This document shows, one piece after another, positions 20,501-29,133 of a DNA stretch of 38,880 nucleotides (within the stretch, counting starts at the first letter, position 1; each line of letters starts with the position of its first letter). This stretch comes from Nitrospina sp. (lineage in GTDB: Bacteria > Nitrospinota > Nitrospinia > Nitrospinales > VA-1), in contig JABIYR010000051.1 in assembly GCA_018702695.1 (NCBI GenBank), forward strand, positions 1 through 38,880, in the 5' to 3' direction. A model generated the notes under the pieces. That model did no database searches. It was not told the DNA's origin and was given only the letters and a program-made list of their open reading frames with translations. The position numbers and the translations under genes are program-made.

Positions 20501-21409
20501 ATGGACAATACACCAAGACTGTTTATCAAAGCGGGACTTATTTATGCTGTAATTGGGGCCGTGCTTGGAATTACCATGGCCATCAACCCTTCGTTATCGC
20601 ATCCATTGCGGTTCATTCATATTCATGTGAACTTGCTGGGGTTCATGACGATGATGGTGTCTGGCGTGGCTTATCATGTGCTTCCTCGTTTCAGTGCTCG
20701 AACATTGCCTTGGCCTGCGGGCATGAAATATCAGTTTATTCTACAAAATGCAGGTCTCATCGGCATGGTGGCAGTTCAGGGTTTTGGCGATTGGAGGGGG
20801 GGCGAGCATCAGGTTATTTTTATATTCTTTTCTGTTCTTGCCGGGGTTTCGTTTTTCATCATGTTTTATAATCTCTATTTTGTCCTTTCCCCTGCCCCGG
20901 AAGAATCGCCACCAACAAAAATCACCGGCGATATGAAAGTCGGGCCAGTGATTGATCAGTTTCCTCAGGCCTTGGCTGTCTTTGTCGATAGCGGGTTTCA
21001 GGCCTTGGCCAATCCAACGGCACGGAAAACCTTTGCCAAGATGGTGTCTATAGATAAGGCTTGCGAAAAACACGGTGTTTCGCCTGCCGAATTTCTGGAT
21101 AAATTAAATAATGAAGTTTTTTCAGAAGAACCCTCTGCGAGCGTTCCACCCGTCGCACCTGCGGGAACAGTGGGGAAAGAAATTCAGCGTGGCGAAAGTT
21201 GCGAGGCCGACACTCGGGTCGGAAGCTTGATCAAGACCTATATCACTACTAAAACCGTGTTCGAGGCGCATTATGGCGAAGGGTGTTTTTCTTGCCCTGG
21301 GCAAGTTTATGAAACGGTGGAACAAACGGCCAGCATGCATAATGTTGACTTGAATCTGATTCTGGGGGAAATCAATGTCATGATTCAAAAGGAATTGCAG
21401 TCGAGTTGA
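20501..21409 (+). CDS. Heme-copper-oxidase/NnrS-like membrane domain fused to two DUF1858-like domains
   Basis: N-terminal TM part with HIHVNLLGFMTMMVSGVAYHVLPRFSARTLP; then MKVGPVIDQFPQALAVFVDSGF... and TRVGSLIKTYITTKTVFEAHYGEGCFSCPGQ..., both DUF1858-like. Confidence 0.65.
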   Translation: MDNTPRLFIKAGLIYAVIGAVLGITMAINPSLSHPLRFIHIHVNLLGFMTMMVSGVAYHVLPRFSARTLPWPAGMKYQFILQNAGLIGMVAVQGFGDWRGGEHQVIFIFFSVLAGVSFFIMFYNLYFVLSPAPEESPPTKITGDMKVGPVIDQFPQALAVFVDSGFQALANPTARKTFAKMVSIDKACEKHGVSPAEFLDKLNNEVFSEEPSASVPPVAPAGTVGKEIQRGESCEADTRVGSLIKTYITTKTVFEAHYGEGCFSCPGQVYETVEQTASMHNVDLNLILGEINVMIQKELQSS

Positions 21410-21424
21410 CAGCGCAACGAATGT

Positions 21425-22318
21425 TTATAATGCCGATGCCAGTTCCAGGGCTCGTTTCTTGAGTTTTGCATTCGCACCGAACCATGCTAACCGTAGGCGC
21501 GAGTCTTGGCTTTTTCCGAGTTGATGGTCGATTATGTAAGTCACCGCGTTGAGCAAACCCCATGCTGTATCTTTTGATGATGCCAGGTTCTGCCCCGGAG
21601 CTCGAGAGAATGCCTTCATTGCCAATAACGTATTGCTCTCTGCCAGTTCTTTCAGTTCTTCGACGCTAAGAGTAGAAATATCCTTGGTGGTTTCCGATTG
21701 GAAAACGTTGAGCATAAAACGCCAAGCCGCTGGCTCATCTACTGTTTTATCTGTCAGGCGCTGGGCATCTTTTTCAAAGGCAGAAAATGCTTCTCGCCCG
21801 AGAGTGATCATTGCATTCATTTTACTGTTTACTGCATCGTCAAACTTTTGTTGTTTTTGATTTTCCAAAGAGAAGGCCTGCTTGAACGTTTTCCTGAAAA
21901 TATTTTTAACATAAGGTTTACCTTTGCTGGCGATTTGCAACATGCTGTGATTGTTTTCTCGCACAGCGAGAAACTTAACTTCAATTTTTTCTCTGTTTTC
22001 ATCGCGGGATGCGAGTAAAATATAACCCTGCACCGTATCTCCCTCTTTCAAAGTAAAGCTTTCATTCAAGCGAGCCAGTCCCCATATAATGCGTGATCCA
22101 TCTAGACTGCCGATGGACTCTATAGGCGCTTCTCCGGCTTCAAAATAACCTTTGAAGAATCTTATTGTCTCTTGATTGCCATGTGACTTGGGGCGTTGAG
22201 AAGGTATTTTAGAAACCTCCCAATCGAGCTTGGCTTTATAAAGCATCTCTCGACTGGATAAATTGATGTCTACTTCTACCCCTACGTCACTCCAAGGTTT
22301 TGGGTTCGTTTCTTCCAT
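21425..22318 (-). CDS. DUF932 (phage/plasmid-like YfjQ) domain protein
   Basis: LDWEVSKIP..., IGSLDGSRIIWGLARLNESFTLKEGDTVQGYILLASRDE..., C-terminal WGLLNAVTYIIDHQLG...RLAWFGANAKLKKRALELA. Confidence 0.7.
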   Translation of the reverse strand: MEETNPKPWSDVGVEVDINLSSREMLYKAKLDWEVSKIPSQRPKSHGNQETIRFFKGYFEAGEAPIESIGSLDGSRIIWGLARLNESFTLKEGDTVQGYILLASRDENREKIEVKFLAVRENNHSMLQIASKGKPYVKNIFRKTFKQAFSLENQKQQKFDDAVNSKMNAMITLGREAFSAFEKDAQRLTDKTVDEPAAWRFMLNVFQSETTKDISTLSVEELKELAESNTLLAMKAFSRAPGQNLASSKDTAWGLLNAVTYIIDHQLGKSQDSRLRLAWFGANAKLKKRALELASAL

Positions 22319-22654
22319 TTTGATTAATCCGAAAAATCAGCGATACTTTAAATAAGAGCAGAAACCCATGCAATGAAATGGTGGGGCTCTGTATTAAAAC
22401 TTTAAAGGCTATTATAGACAGAACAAATTATTCTTGATGGAAATTCTGCTTAATGTTGAAGAAATTTATGACCTGGGTGTTAAGGGATGAGTGTTTTTGT
22501 AGCATTTGTTCATGATCAACTGCGACTCATGACGGCTGTCGAGTTCAAATGTGCTCGATTTACTTAGAGCAAGCACGAAGCATAGCAACCCATTACTTCA
22601 AAAATAAAAACTTACCACTAATATTAATATTGCCAGTTGAACAAGTTATTGCTG

Positions 22655-23437
22655 TTACCCAGTTGGTTTGTTTTGCTTTGCTTCTTGCCAATACTGTTCC
22701 AGCTCTTCCAAGGGCGTGTCTTTGAGTTCTTGCCCTCGTTTGGCGACTTCTTGCTCGATATATTGGAAGCGTTGAATGAATTTATTATTGGTTCGGCGCA
22801 AGGCTTCTTCAGCATCAATCTTTTTGAATTTGGCAATGTTGACCAGCACGAATAAGATGTCGCCCAGTTCTCCTTCGATGTCGGCATCTTTTCCGGATAA
22901 CACGGCTTCTTTGAATTCGGCGACTTCTTCATCGAGCTTGTCGAAGACGGAGGAGATTTCATCCCAGTCAAAACCATGTTTGGCGGCTTTCTTTTGTAAT
23001 TTTTGTGAACGCATGAGACCGGGCAGGTGATTGGGGACACCATCCAAGGCAGATTTTCGGTGAGCATTGTTTTTTTCCTGCTTTTTAATTTCCTCCCATT
23101 GGGTGACGACTTGGTCGGGTGTTTCCAAATTCCCATCCTGAAAGACATGTGGGTGACGGCGAATCATTTTTTCGCTGATGGATTGCACCACATCTTCAAT
23201 GTTGAACTCGTTTCTATTCTCAGAAATTTTTGCATGAAATAGAATCTGGTAAAGTAGGTCACCCAACTCGTCTTTAATTTCTTCGGGGTTGTTGCCGTCT
23301 AAAGCCTCAAGTGTTTCGTAAACTTCTTCGACTAGGAAAGGTTTTAGGCTTTCTCGGGTCTGTACTTTATCCCAGGGGCAACCTTTTTCACTCATTAGGG
23401 TGTCAACAATTTCAGTCAGTTTTTCAAATGCGCTCAT
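22655..23437 (-). CDS. mazG: Nucleoside triphosphate pyrophosphohydrolase MazG
   Basis: CPWDKVQTRESLKPFLVEEVYETLEAL; EIKDELGDLLYQILFHAKI; second domain EGELGDILFVLVNIA. Confidence 0.96.
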   Translation of the reverse strand: MSAFEKLTEIVDTLMSEKGCPWDKVQTRESLKPFLVEEVYETLEALDGNNPEEIKDELGDLLYQILFHAKISENRNEFNIEDVVQSISEKMIRRHPHVFQDGNLETPDQVVTQWEEIKKQEKNNAHRKSALDGVPNHLPGLMRSQKLQKKAAKHGFDWDEISSVFDKLDEEVAEFKEAVLSGKDADIEGELGDILFVLVNIAKFKKIDAEEALRRTNNKFIQRFQYIEQEVAKRGQELKDTPLEELEQYWQEAKQNKPTG

Positions 23438-23444
23438 AGTTTTA

Positions 23445-24581
23445 TTAGGCCAGAAATTTTAAGATGACGGAGTCAGCAATAAAAAGTCCTTTGCGTGACA
23501 AAGCCATTCGGTTTTGGTTGAGTGTGATCAGCCTCTCTTCAAGAAGGGGGGCCAGCACTTTGCCATAGACGGTGTTGAATGAAACTTGAAAGCGGTTTTC
23601 AAAATTTTCAATGGAGATGCCTTTGAGCTGGCGAAGGCCCAGCATAATGGTTTCGCCCATTGCGTGCAAGGGCTCAAGTCGTTCGGTCGACTCCACCGCT
23701 GTCCCCCCTACTTGGACCTCACGAATATAGCGCGAAGGGAGGTTGATGTTTTTGAAACGTTCTCCATTTAAATAGGAAGATGCACCGGCTCCCAAGCCAA
23801 GATATTCGCCGTTGTTCCAATAATTGAGATTGTGTTGACATTCATACCCCGGTTTCGCGTAATTGGATATTTCATAATGTTCGTAGCCCGCTGATTGCAA
23901 AAAACCAATGGTTGTTTCAAGCATTTCTAGTTGTATGTCTTCATGGGGCAATTGTAGGAGACCTCGTTCTTGCAGTTTAAAGAAAGAAGTTGCCGGTTCT
24001 ATAGTTAAACCGTAGGCCGAGAGATGGTCGGGTTTTTTATTCACCGCCTGTTGCAAATGAGATTTCCATTTTTCCGGCGATTGACCCGGTAGACTGAACA
24101 TCAAATCGAGAGAGAGATTGTTGAAGCCAGCCTGTCTAGCCCGATCTACAGTGGTGTGGATTTCTTCTTGGTTGTGAACTCGCTCCAAAAGTTTCAGTTC
24201 TTCCGCATCGAAGGATTGCACTCCAATGCTAATGCGATTGAAACCGGACAGGCGGATTTGCTCAAGCGTTTCGCATTCCACCGTTGCCGGGTTGGCCTCA
24301 ATAGAAATTTCACAATTTTGGGTGAGATCAAAACGGTTTTTCACCCGGCCTAATATTTTGTCAAGATGGTCGGGGGGTAAAATAGTCGGCGTGCCACCGC
24401 CAAAGAATACGGTGGGAACCCTTTTCTCTTTCAGTTTTACAGCATAATGGTCAATTTCTGCTAACAGGGCTGAAATATAAACTTCAGCTTCGGCTTGATT
24501 TTCTGGGTGAGAATTGAAGTCGCAATAGCCACATTTATGCAGGCAATAGGGAATGTGAAGGTATAATCCTAAGGAGTTCAT
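23445..24581 (-). CDS. hemW: Radical SAM HemW (coproporphyrinogen III oxidase-like heme chaperone)
   Basis: LYLHIPYCLHKCGYCDFNS (CxxxCxxC); FFGGGTPTILPP; NRISIGVQSFDAEELKLLERVH. Confidence 0.94.
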   Translation of the reverse strand: MNSLGLYLHIPYCLHKCGYCDFNSHPENQAEAEVYISALLAEIDHYAVKLKEKRVPTVFFGGGTPTILPPDHLDKILGRVKNRFDLTQNCEISIEANPATVECETLEQIRLSGFNRISIGVQSFDAEELKLLERVHNQEEIHTTVDRARQAGFNNLSLDLMFSLPGQSPEKWKSHLQQAVNKKPDHLSAYGLTIEPATSFFKLQERGLLQLPHEDIQLEMLETTIGFLQSAGYEHYEISNYAKPGYECQHNLNYWNNGEYLGLGAGASSYLNGERFKNINLPSRYIREVQVGGTAVESTERLEPLHAMGETIMLGLRQLKGISIENFENRFQVSFNTVYGKVLAPLLEERLITLNQNRMALSRKGLFIADSVILKFLA

Positions 24582-24688
24582 GGTATGATTAAATAAAAAA
24601 GAGGCTGATTTAAACGAAGTTTAGCTTACAACGTTGATTTTATGCCAACTTTATTGATATTTAACAGAGTTCTTAAAGAAAAAATAAT

Positions 24689-25591
24689 ATGTCAGATGGT
24701 TTCAAGTCAGGTTATGCCAGCATTGTAGGCAGGCCAAATGTGGGTAAATCCACACTTTTAAATCGATTGATGGCTCAGAAAGTGGCGGTGACATCTAAAC
24801 GCCCGCAGACCACACGCAATAAAATTACAGGGGTTTTACATCTACCCAATGCGCAGATCATTTTGGTTGATACACCGGGTATTCATAAGTCTGAAAAGAC
24901 TTTGAACGATATGATGGTGAAGGCCAGTCTCAGCACCTTCTCAGATGTCGATTTGATTCTCTTTATGATATCGGCGGATAGAGGTTTTAGCGACGAAGAT
25001 GAATTTGTTCTGAACTCTATGCGGTGGGTGAAGACGCGAAAATTTTTGATCATTAATAAGATTGATCTGGTGGAAAAAACCAGCCTGCTTAATTTGATGG
25101 CAGAGATGAGTCAAAAAGATTTGTTTGAAGAGATCATTCCGGTATCGGCGCTTAAAGATGAGGATTTGGACCCGTTAAAAAATTTGATTTTAAATTGCTT
25201 GCCCGAGGGGCCGGAATATTTCCCGAAAGATATGATAACGGACTGTCCGGAAAGCTTCCTTTTTGGTGAGATCATTCGTGAAAAAATATTGAACCTCACG
25301 CGGTTTGAAGTGCCACATTCGGTCGCTGTCGTGGTTGAAGACATGCAGGAGCAAGGTAACGGCGTGTTACGGATAGACGCTACGATCTTTGCTGAGAAAG
25401 ACTCCCAAAAAAAAATCTTGATCGGAGAGGGGGGGAGCATGTTAAAAACCATTGGACGGTTGGCGCGACTGGAGTTGGAAAAACGTTTGGGCGCAAAAAT
25501 ATTTTTGAAACTATTTGTTAAGGTTAAGGCCAACTGGCGAGACCAGAGGCGAGCCATAAAGGAGTTCGGTTATACCCATGATTCATTTTAA
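24689..25591 (+). CDS. era: GTPase Era
   Basis: SGYASIVGRPNVGKSTLLNRLMAQKVAVTSKRPQTTRNKITGV; DTPGIH; C-terminal KH domain. Confidence 0.98.
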   Translation: MSDGFKSGYASIVGRPNVGKSTLLNRLMAQKVAVTSKRPQTTRNKITGVLHLPNAQIILVDTPGIHKSEKTLNDMMVKASLSTFSDVDLILFMISADRGFSDEDEFVLNSMRWVKTRKFLIINKIDLVEKTSLLNLMAEMSQKDLFEEIIPVSALKDEDLDPLKNLILNCLPEGPEYFPKDMITDCPESFLFGEIIREKILNLTRFEVPHSVAVVVEDMQEQGNGVLRIDATIFAEKDSQKKILIGEGGSMLKTIGRLARLELEKRLGAKIFLKLFVKVKANWRDQRRAIKEFGYTHDSF

Positions 25592-26342
25592 AACCGATGA
25601 AGAAATAAATACCATGCGAGAAACCTGCCGTCTTGCGGCAGAAGTTCTTATCATGATTGAGCCTTATGTCAAACCGGGTGTGACAACCGACAAGTTGAAC
25701 GAAGTGTGTCACGATTTTATTGTATCCAATTCGGCGGTTCCTTCCCCTTTGAACTACCGTGGGTTTCCTAAAAGCATTTGTACATCAATCAATGACGTGA
25801 TTTGCCATGGCATTCCCTCGGATCAAAAACTGCGTAATGGGGACATCGTCAACCTCGATATCACCACCTACTTGAATGGTTTTCATGGCGATACCAGCCG
25901 CACATTTTTTGTCGGGTCGCCACGAAAAAAAGCCGAAAAACTGGTGGAAGTCTGCAAGGAGGCTTTGCAAAAAGGCATTGACTGCGTTAAACCCGGTGGA
26001 TGGTTGGGTGATATTGGTGCAACGATTCAGCAATTTGCAGAGAGTCATGGCTATTCAGTGGTACGCGAATTCTGTGGGCATGGTATCGGAGCCAATTTTC
26101 ACGAAGAACCTCAGATTCTGCATTACGGAAATTTTGGTGACGGCCTGGAAATTAAAAAAGGCATGGTGTTCACCATTGAGCCGATGATCAATATGGGCAA
26201 ACCCGACTTGAAAGTCCTACCCGATAAATGGACCGCTGTGACGCAAGATAGCAGTCTCTCGGCGCAGTTCGAGCATACGCTTTGTGTCACTGACTCTGGC
26301 GTGGAAGTCATGACTCGCATTGAAGGTCGCACAGAATTCTAG
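25578..26342 (+). CDS. map: Type I methionine aminopeptidase
   Basis: NLDITTYLNGFHGDTSRTFFVG; EFCGHGIGANFHEEPQI; FTIEPMIN; QFEHTLCVTDSG. Overlaps era by 14 bp. Confidence 0.97.
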   Translation: MIHFKTDEEINTMRETCRLAAEVLIMIEPYVKPGVTTDKLNEVCHDFIVSNSAVPSPLNYRGFPKSICTSINDVICHGIPSDQKLRNGDIVNLDITTYLNGFHGDTSRTFFVGSPRKKAEKLVEVCKEALQKGIDCVKPGGWLGDIGATIQQFAESHGYSVVREFCGHGIGANFHEEPQILHYGNFGDGLEIKKGMVFTIEPMINMGKPDLKVLPDKWTAVTQDSSLSAQFEHTLCVTDSGVEVMTRIEGRTEF

Positions 26343-26424
26343 AGCTTAATTAGCTAAATATTTTTGAGGTGGTTTTAGATTGAAATAAACTCCCTTTTTT
26401 AAAACTATTGTTAGGAGAGAGCAG

Positions 26425-26904
26425 ATGAAAGGCGATAAAGCGGTAATCAGTGCTTTGAACGATGTGTTGATGGCAGAATTGACTTCGATCAATATCTATT
26501 ACATCCATTATAAAATGCAGGAGGATTGGGGCTACGATAAAGTGTCGGCTCATTCACGCGAGGAATCTATGGGTGAAATGAAACATGCCGATTTGATGAT
26601 TGACCGCATTTTGTTTTTAGATGGGGTTCCCAATATGCAAAAATACGACACCGTTCTTGTGGGCAATGATGTGCACGCGCAATTGAAGAACCAATATAAA
26701 ATTGAATTGGCTCATGTGAAGCGGCTTCAGAAACATATTAAAACCTGCTTTGACAAAAATGATTTTGGAACTAAGGAAATTCTGGATGGCATTCTGGTCG
26801 ATACGGAAGACAGTGTGGACTGGTTGGAAACCCAGTTCAACCGCATCAAAGATATTGGTATCCAAAATTATCTGACCGAGAGCATGAGTCGGGACGGTAA
26901 TTAA
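26425..26904 (+). CDS. bfr: Bacterioferritin subunit with heme Met52 and degraded ferroxidase centre
   Basis: Aligns without gaps in numbering to E. coli Bfr: E18, Y25, E51, M52, H54, E94 present; positions 127/130 are T/S instead of E/H; 46/50 are E/G instead of H/D. Confidence 0.93.
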   Translation: MKGDKAVISALNDVLMAELTSINIYYIHYKMQEDWGYDKVSAHSREESMGEMKHADLMIDRILFLDGVPNMQKYDTVLVGNDVHAQLKNQYKIELAHVKRLQKHIKTCFDKNDFGTKEILDGILVDTEDSVDWLETQFNRIKDIGIQNYLTESMSRDGN

Positions 26905-26930
26905 CAGCAAAACTGATTTACGGTGAGCAT

Positions 26931-26974
26931 AACCTGTTCTGATCTCTTAAAGAGATTGGAACAGGTTTTTTTTT
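26931..26974 (+). terminator. Strong intrinsic terminator after bfr
   Basis: AACCTGTTCtgATCTCTT/AAGAGATtgGAACAGGTT followed by a T run. Confidence 0.92.
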
Positions 26975-27131
26975 GTCCAAGACAAGGGCTGTGTCCGAGG
27001 TTGAATGGAAAAGGACTGGAATTTGTAGATTTGAAGTAAAAATAAACTCTGCTAGGTATTCTATGAAAATCCCGCGATTTATGGACAAATAAGCCATCGG
27101 TAATAAATATTAAAAAAAACGTTGTGAGGGG

Positions 27132-27160
27132 TTGACAAGTCGCCCCGCCTTGTTTATATT
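27132..27160 (+). promoter_or_regulatory. Sigma70-type promoter of the ferredoxin gene
   Basis: TTGACA (27132-27137), 17-bp spacer, TATATT (27155-27160). Confidence 0.75.
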
Positions 27161-27174
27161 GATAATCATTATCA
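27160..27174. promoter_or_regulatory. Fur box (perfect 7-1-7)
   Basis: TGATAAT-C-ATTATCA, identical to the classical Fur 7-1-7 consensus, abutting the -10. Confidence 0.88.
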
Positions 27175-27193
27175 TTTAGATAGCGGTGATCAA

Positions 27194-27451
27194 ATGCGAC
27201 AACAGAATGTGAAAATTTGTAAGGGAGCAGGGTGCAAAGCGTGGTCTTCCGACAAGATTGCTCGCGAATTGATAGAAGTGAATGAGGGCTTAGGGCCTGA
27301 AGGCATTCGTGTTTGTCGGGTGGCATGTATGAATGTCTGCGGGGGTGGAGCATCGGTGCGAGTTAACTCAAAAAATAAGATCGAAAAAATGAAATCGATA
27401 GAAGATATTTTGGAAGTTTTGGGTGTGGGGACGGCAGAGTTGACTGCTTAA
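27194..27451 (+). CDS. (2Fe-2S) thioredoxin-fold (NuoE-like) ferredoxin
   Basis: Cys pattern C-x4-C ... C-x3-C (CKGAGC; VCRVACMNVCGGG). Confidence 0.75.
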   Translation: MRQQNVKICKGAGCKAWSSDKIARELIEVNEGLGPEGIRVCRVACMNVCGGGASVRVNSKNKIEKMKSIEDILEVLGVGTAELTA

Positions 27452-27480
27452 GCACTAAAAAAATTTACCTTTTTTAATTT

Positions 27481-27495
27481 TGAGAACGGTTCTCA
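27481..27495. promoter_or_regulatory. Perfect 7-1-7 dyad, candidate second Fur-family operator
   Basis: TGAGAAC-G-GTTCTCA 29 bp upstream of the EAL gene; same geometry as the 27160 Fur box. Confidence 0.55.
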
Positions 27496-27523
27496 TAACA
27501 ATTTTTTAAGACAGGTCCTTATT

Positions 27524-28315
27524 ATGTTGATGCAGACGCAAGCATATTTTAAGAAATCTCTGGCGAGAAATATTTTATCAGGTCTGGAGCTAGGAGAGTT
27601 TACAGTTTACTACCAACCCAAGTTTGATCTGACTTCCAGAAAAATTATTGGCCTAGAGGCACTTTCCAGATGGTATGCCTCTGGGGTGGGGTGGATTTCC
27701 CCGGCTGAGTTCATCCCGGTTGCCGAATCAACGGGAGCAATCATTCCATTGGGCGAACGAGTATTAGTGACCGCTTGCAAACAGACGAAATACTGGCAAG
27801 AGAATGGTTATCCTGAGTTGTCGGTGGCGGTAAATTTATCGTCCATTCAATTAGAAGAGAAAAATATTGTTACAAGAGTGGAGGACATTCTGAGCCAAAC
27901 GGGCTTGGACCCACGCTATTTAGAGTTGGAGGTCACGGAATCTGTTTTGATTAAAAACTCTATATGGGCCTTGGAAGTTTTAAAGCAATTCAGAAAGATC
28001 GGTATTAAATTAGCAATCGATGATTTTGGAACGGGTTACTCTACAATTGGCTATTTAACCACCTATCCTTTTGACAGTTTGAAACTAGACCAAATTTTTG
28101 CCAAGACCATTCATCTCACGCAAACCCAACTGGTGGTCCGGGCGATGGCTAACCTAGCACGGCAATTAGGTTTGACTACTCTGTTGGAAGGGGTTGAAGA
28201 ACAAACGGAGTTGGTGATGGCTCGCCACTTGGGTTGCGATCAGGTTCAGGGTCATGCTATCAGTCCGCCTCAACCCGCTGGGGAAATTGTTTTGGCAATG
28301 GAAAATTACAGTTAA
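27524..28315 (+). CDS. Stand-alone EAL-domain c-di-GMP phosphodiesterase
   Basis: GLEALSRW, VNLSSIQ, LELEVTES, IDDFGTGYS, LKLDQIF, LLEGVEEQ, GCDQVQG; catalytic residues appear intact. Confidence 0.92.
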   Translation: MLMQTQAYFKKSLARNILSGLELGEFTVYYQPKFDLTSRKIIGLEALSRWYASGVGWISPAEFIPVAESTGAIIPLGERVLVTACKQTKYWQENGYPELSVAVNLSSIQLEEKNIVTRVEDILSQTGLDPRYLELEVTESVLIKNSIWALEVLKQFRKIGIKLAIDDFGTGYSTIGYLTTYPFDSLKLDQIFAKTIHLTQTQLVVRAMANLARQLGLTTLLEGVEEQTELVMARHLGCDQVQGHAISPPQPAGEIVLAMENYS

Positions 28316-28488
28316 ATTCAAGAGAAGATAATTAAATATAAGGTAGTTGTAATAATGAACAGGGTAAACGTGATTTTGGCAGAGGTTCCATAAAATCTTT
28401 GCGTCTGGTTCTGCTTTACGGTAAAAGTTCTAGGTCGCTTGTTATTTAGTTGATATTTGTTAATAACCATTTACCAGTGGTTTTTCTT

Positions 28489-29061
28489 ATGGCATCTTTA
28501 AAATTTCTTTTAACTTTGGCGGTCATGGTCTCGGTGCTCTTGCTCGGACCAGGCTTTTCCTATTCGCAGGAAAAGGAATTACAAGTTCAGGTTTTTCTCA
28601 CTAAAAAACAGGCTCTTGAAATTGCTTTTCCAGGTGCGGATAAGGTGGAGCGAGAGAAAAAATGGTTGACGGATGAGCAAAAAACAGCCATCGCTGACCT
28701 GGCTATGCAAAATTTTGATGCCAACCGCGTGACTTTTTATGTTGGTAAACGCAATGATGCTCCAATGGGGTATGCAGTCATCGACCATGAGATCGGCAAA
28801 TCTTACCCGATCACGTTCATGGTTGTTCTCAATGTAGACGGAACGGTTCGTGATGTAGAGATCTTGATCTATCGAGAGCCACGCGGGTGGGAGGTTCGCT
28901 ACCCTTCTTTCATGGATCAATTTACCGGTAAGGATGCGGAGGCAGATTATCGTACGATCAACACCATTACCGGAGCAACGCTGTCGGTGAGGGCGATGGT
29001 CAAGGGGGTTTCCCGAATCAGTGCGGCTTATAAGGTTTTGTATCTTTCCGATAAACCCTAA
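28489..29061 (+). CDS. Exported FMN-binding domain protein (RnfG/NqrC/NosR-like)
   Basis: Signal peptide (MASLKFLLTLAVMVSVLLLGPGFSYSQ) and flavinylation-like motif INTITGATLSVRAMVKGV. Confidence 0.75.
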   Translation: MASLKFLLTLAVMVSVLLLGPGFSYSQEKELQVQVFLTKKQALEIAFPGADKVEREKKWLTDEQKTAIADLAMQNFDANRVTFYVGKRNDAPMGYAVIDHEIGKSYPITFMVVLNVDGTVRDVEILIYREPRGWEVRYPSFMDQFTGKDAEADYRTINTITGATLSVRAMVKGVSRISAAYKVLYLSDKP

Positions 29062-29133
29062 ACCTTTCTTTCCTTCCGGCAACTTAATGTTTATACTTTT
29101 CTTGATATAGCCCTCAATCGATTGTGAGCCATC

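Noticed and set aside
21425-22318. Prophage or integrated plasmid suggested by DUF932
   Set aside because: No integrase, terminase, capsid, replication gene or att-like repeats seen; flanks are housekeeping genes.
22624-23148. 174-aa minus-strand ORF (Lys/Ser/Asn-rich)
   Set aside because: Out-of-frame shadow of mazG.
26901-27353. 150-aa minus-strand ORF over the bfr terminator and ferredoxin
   Set aside because: Antisense to a terminator, a Fur-regulated promoter and a convincing ferredoxin; low-complexity translation with no family resemblance.
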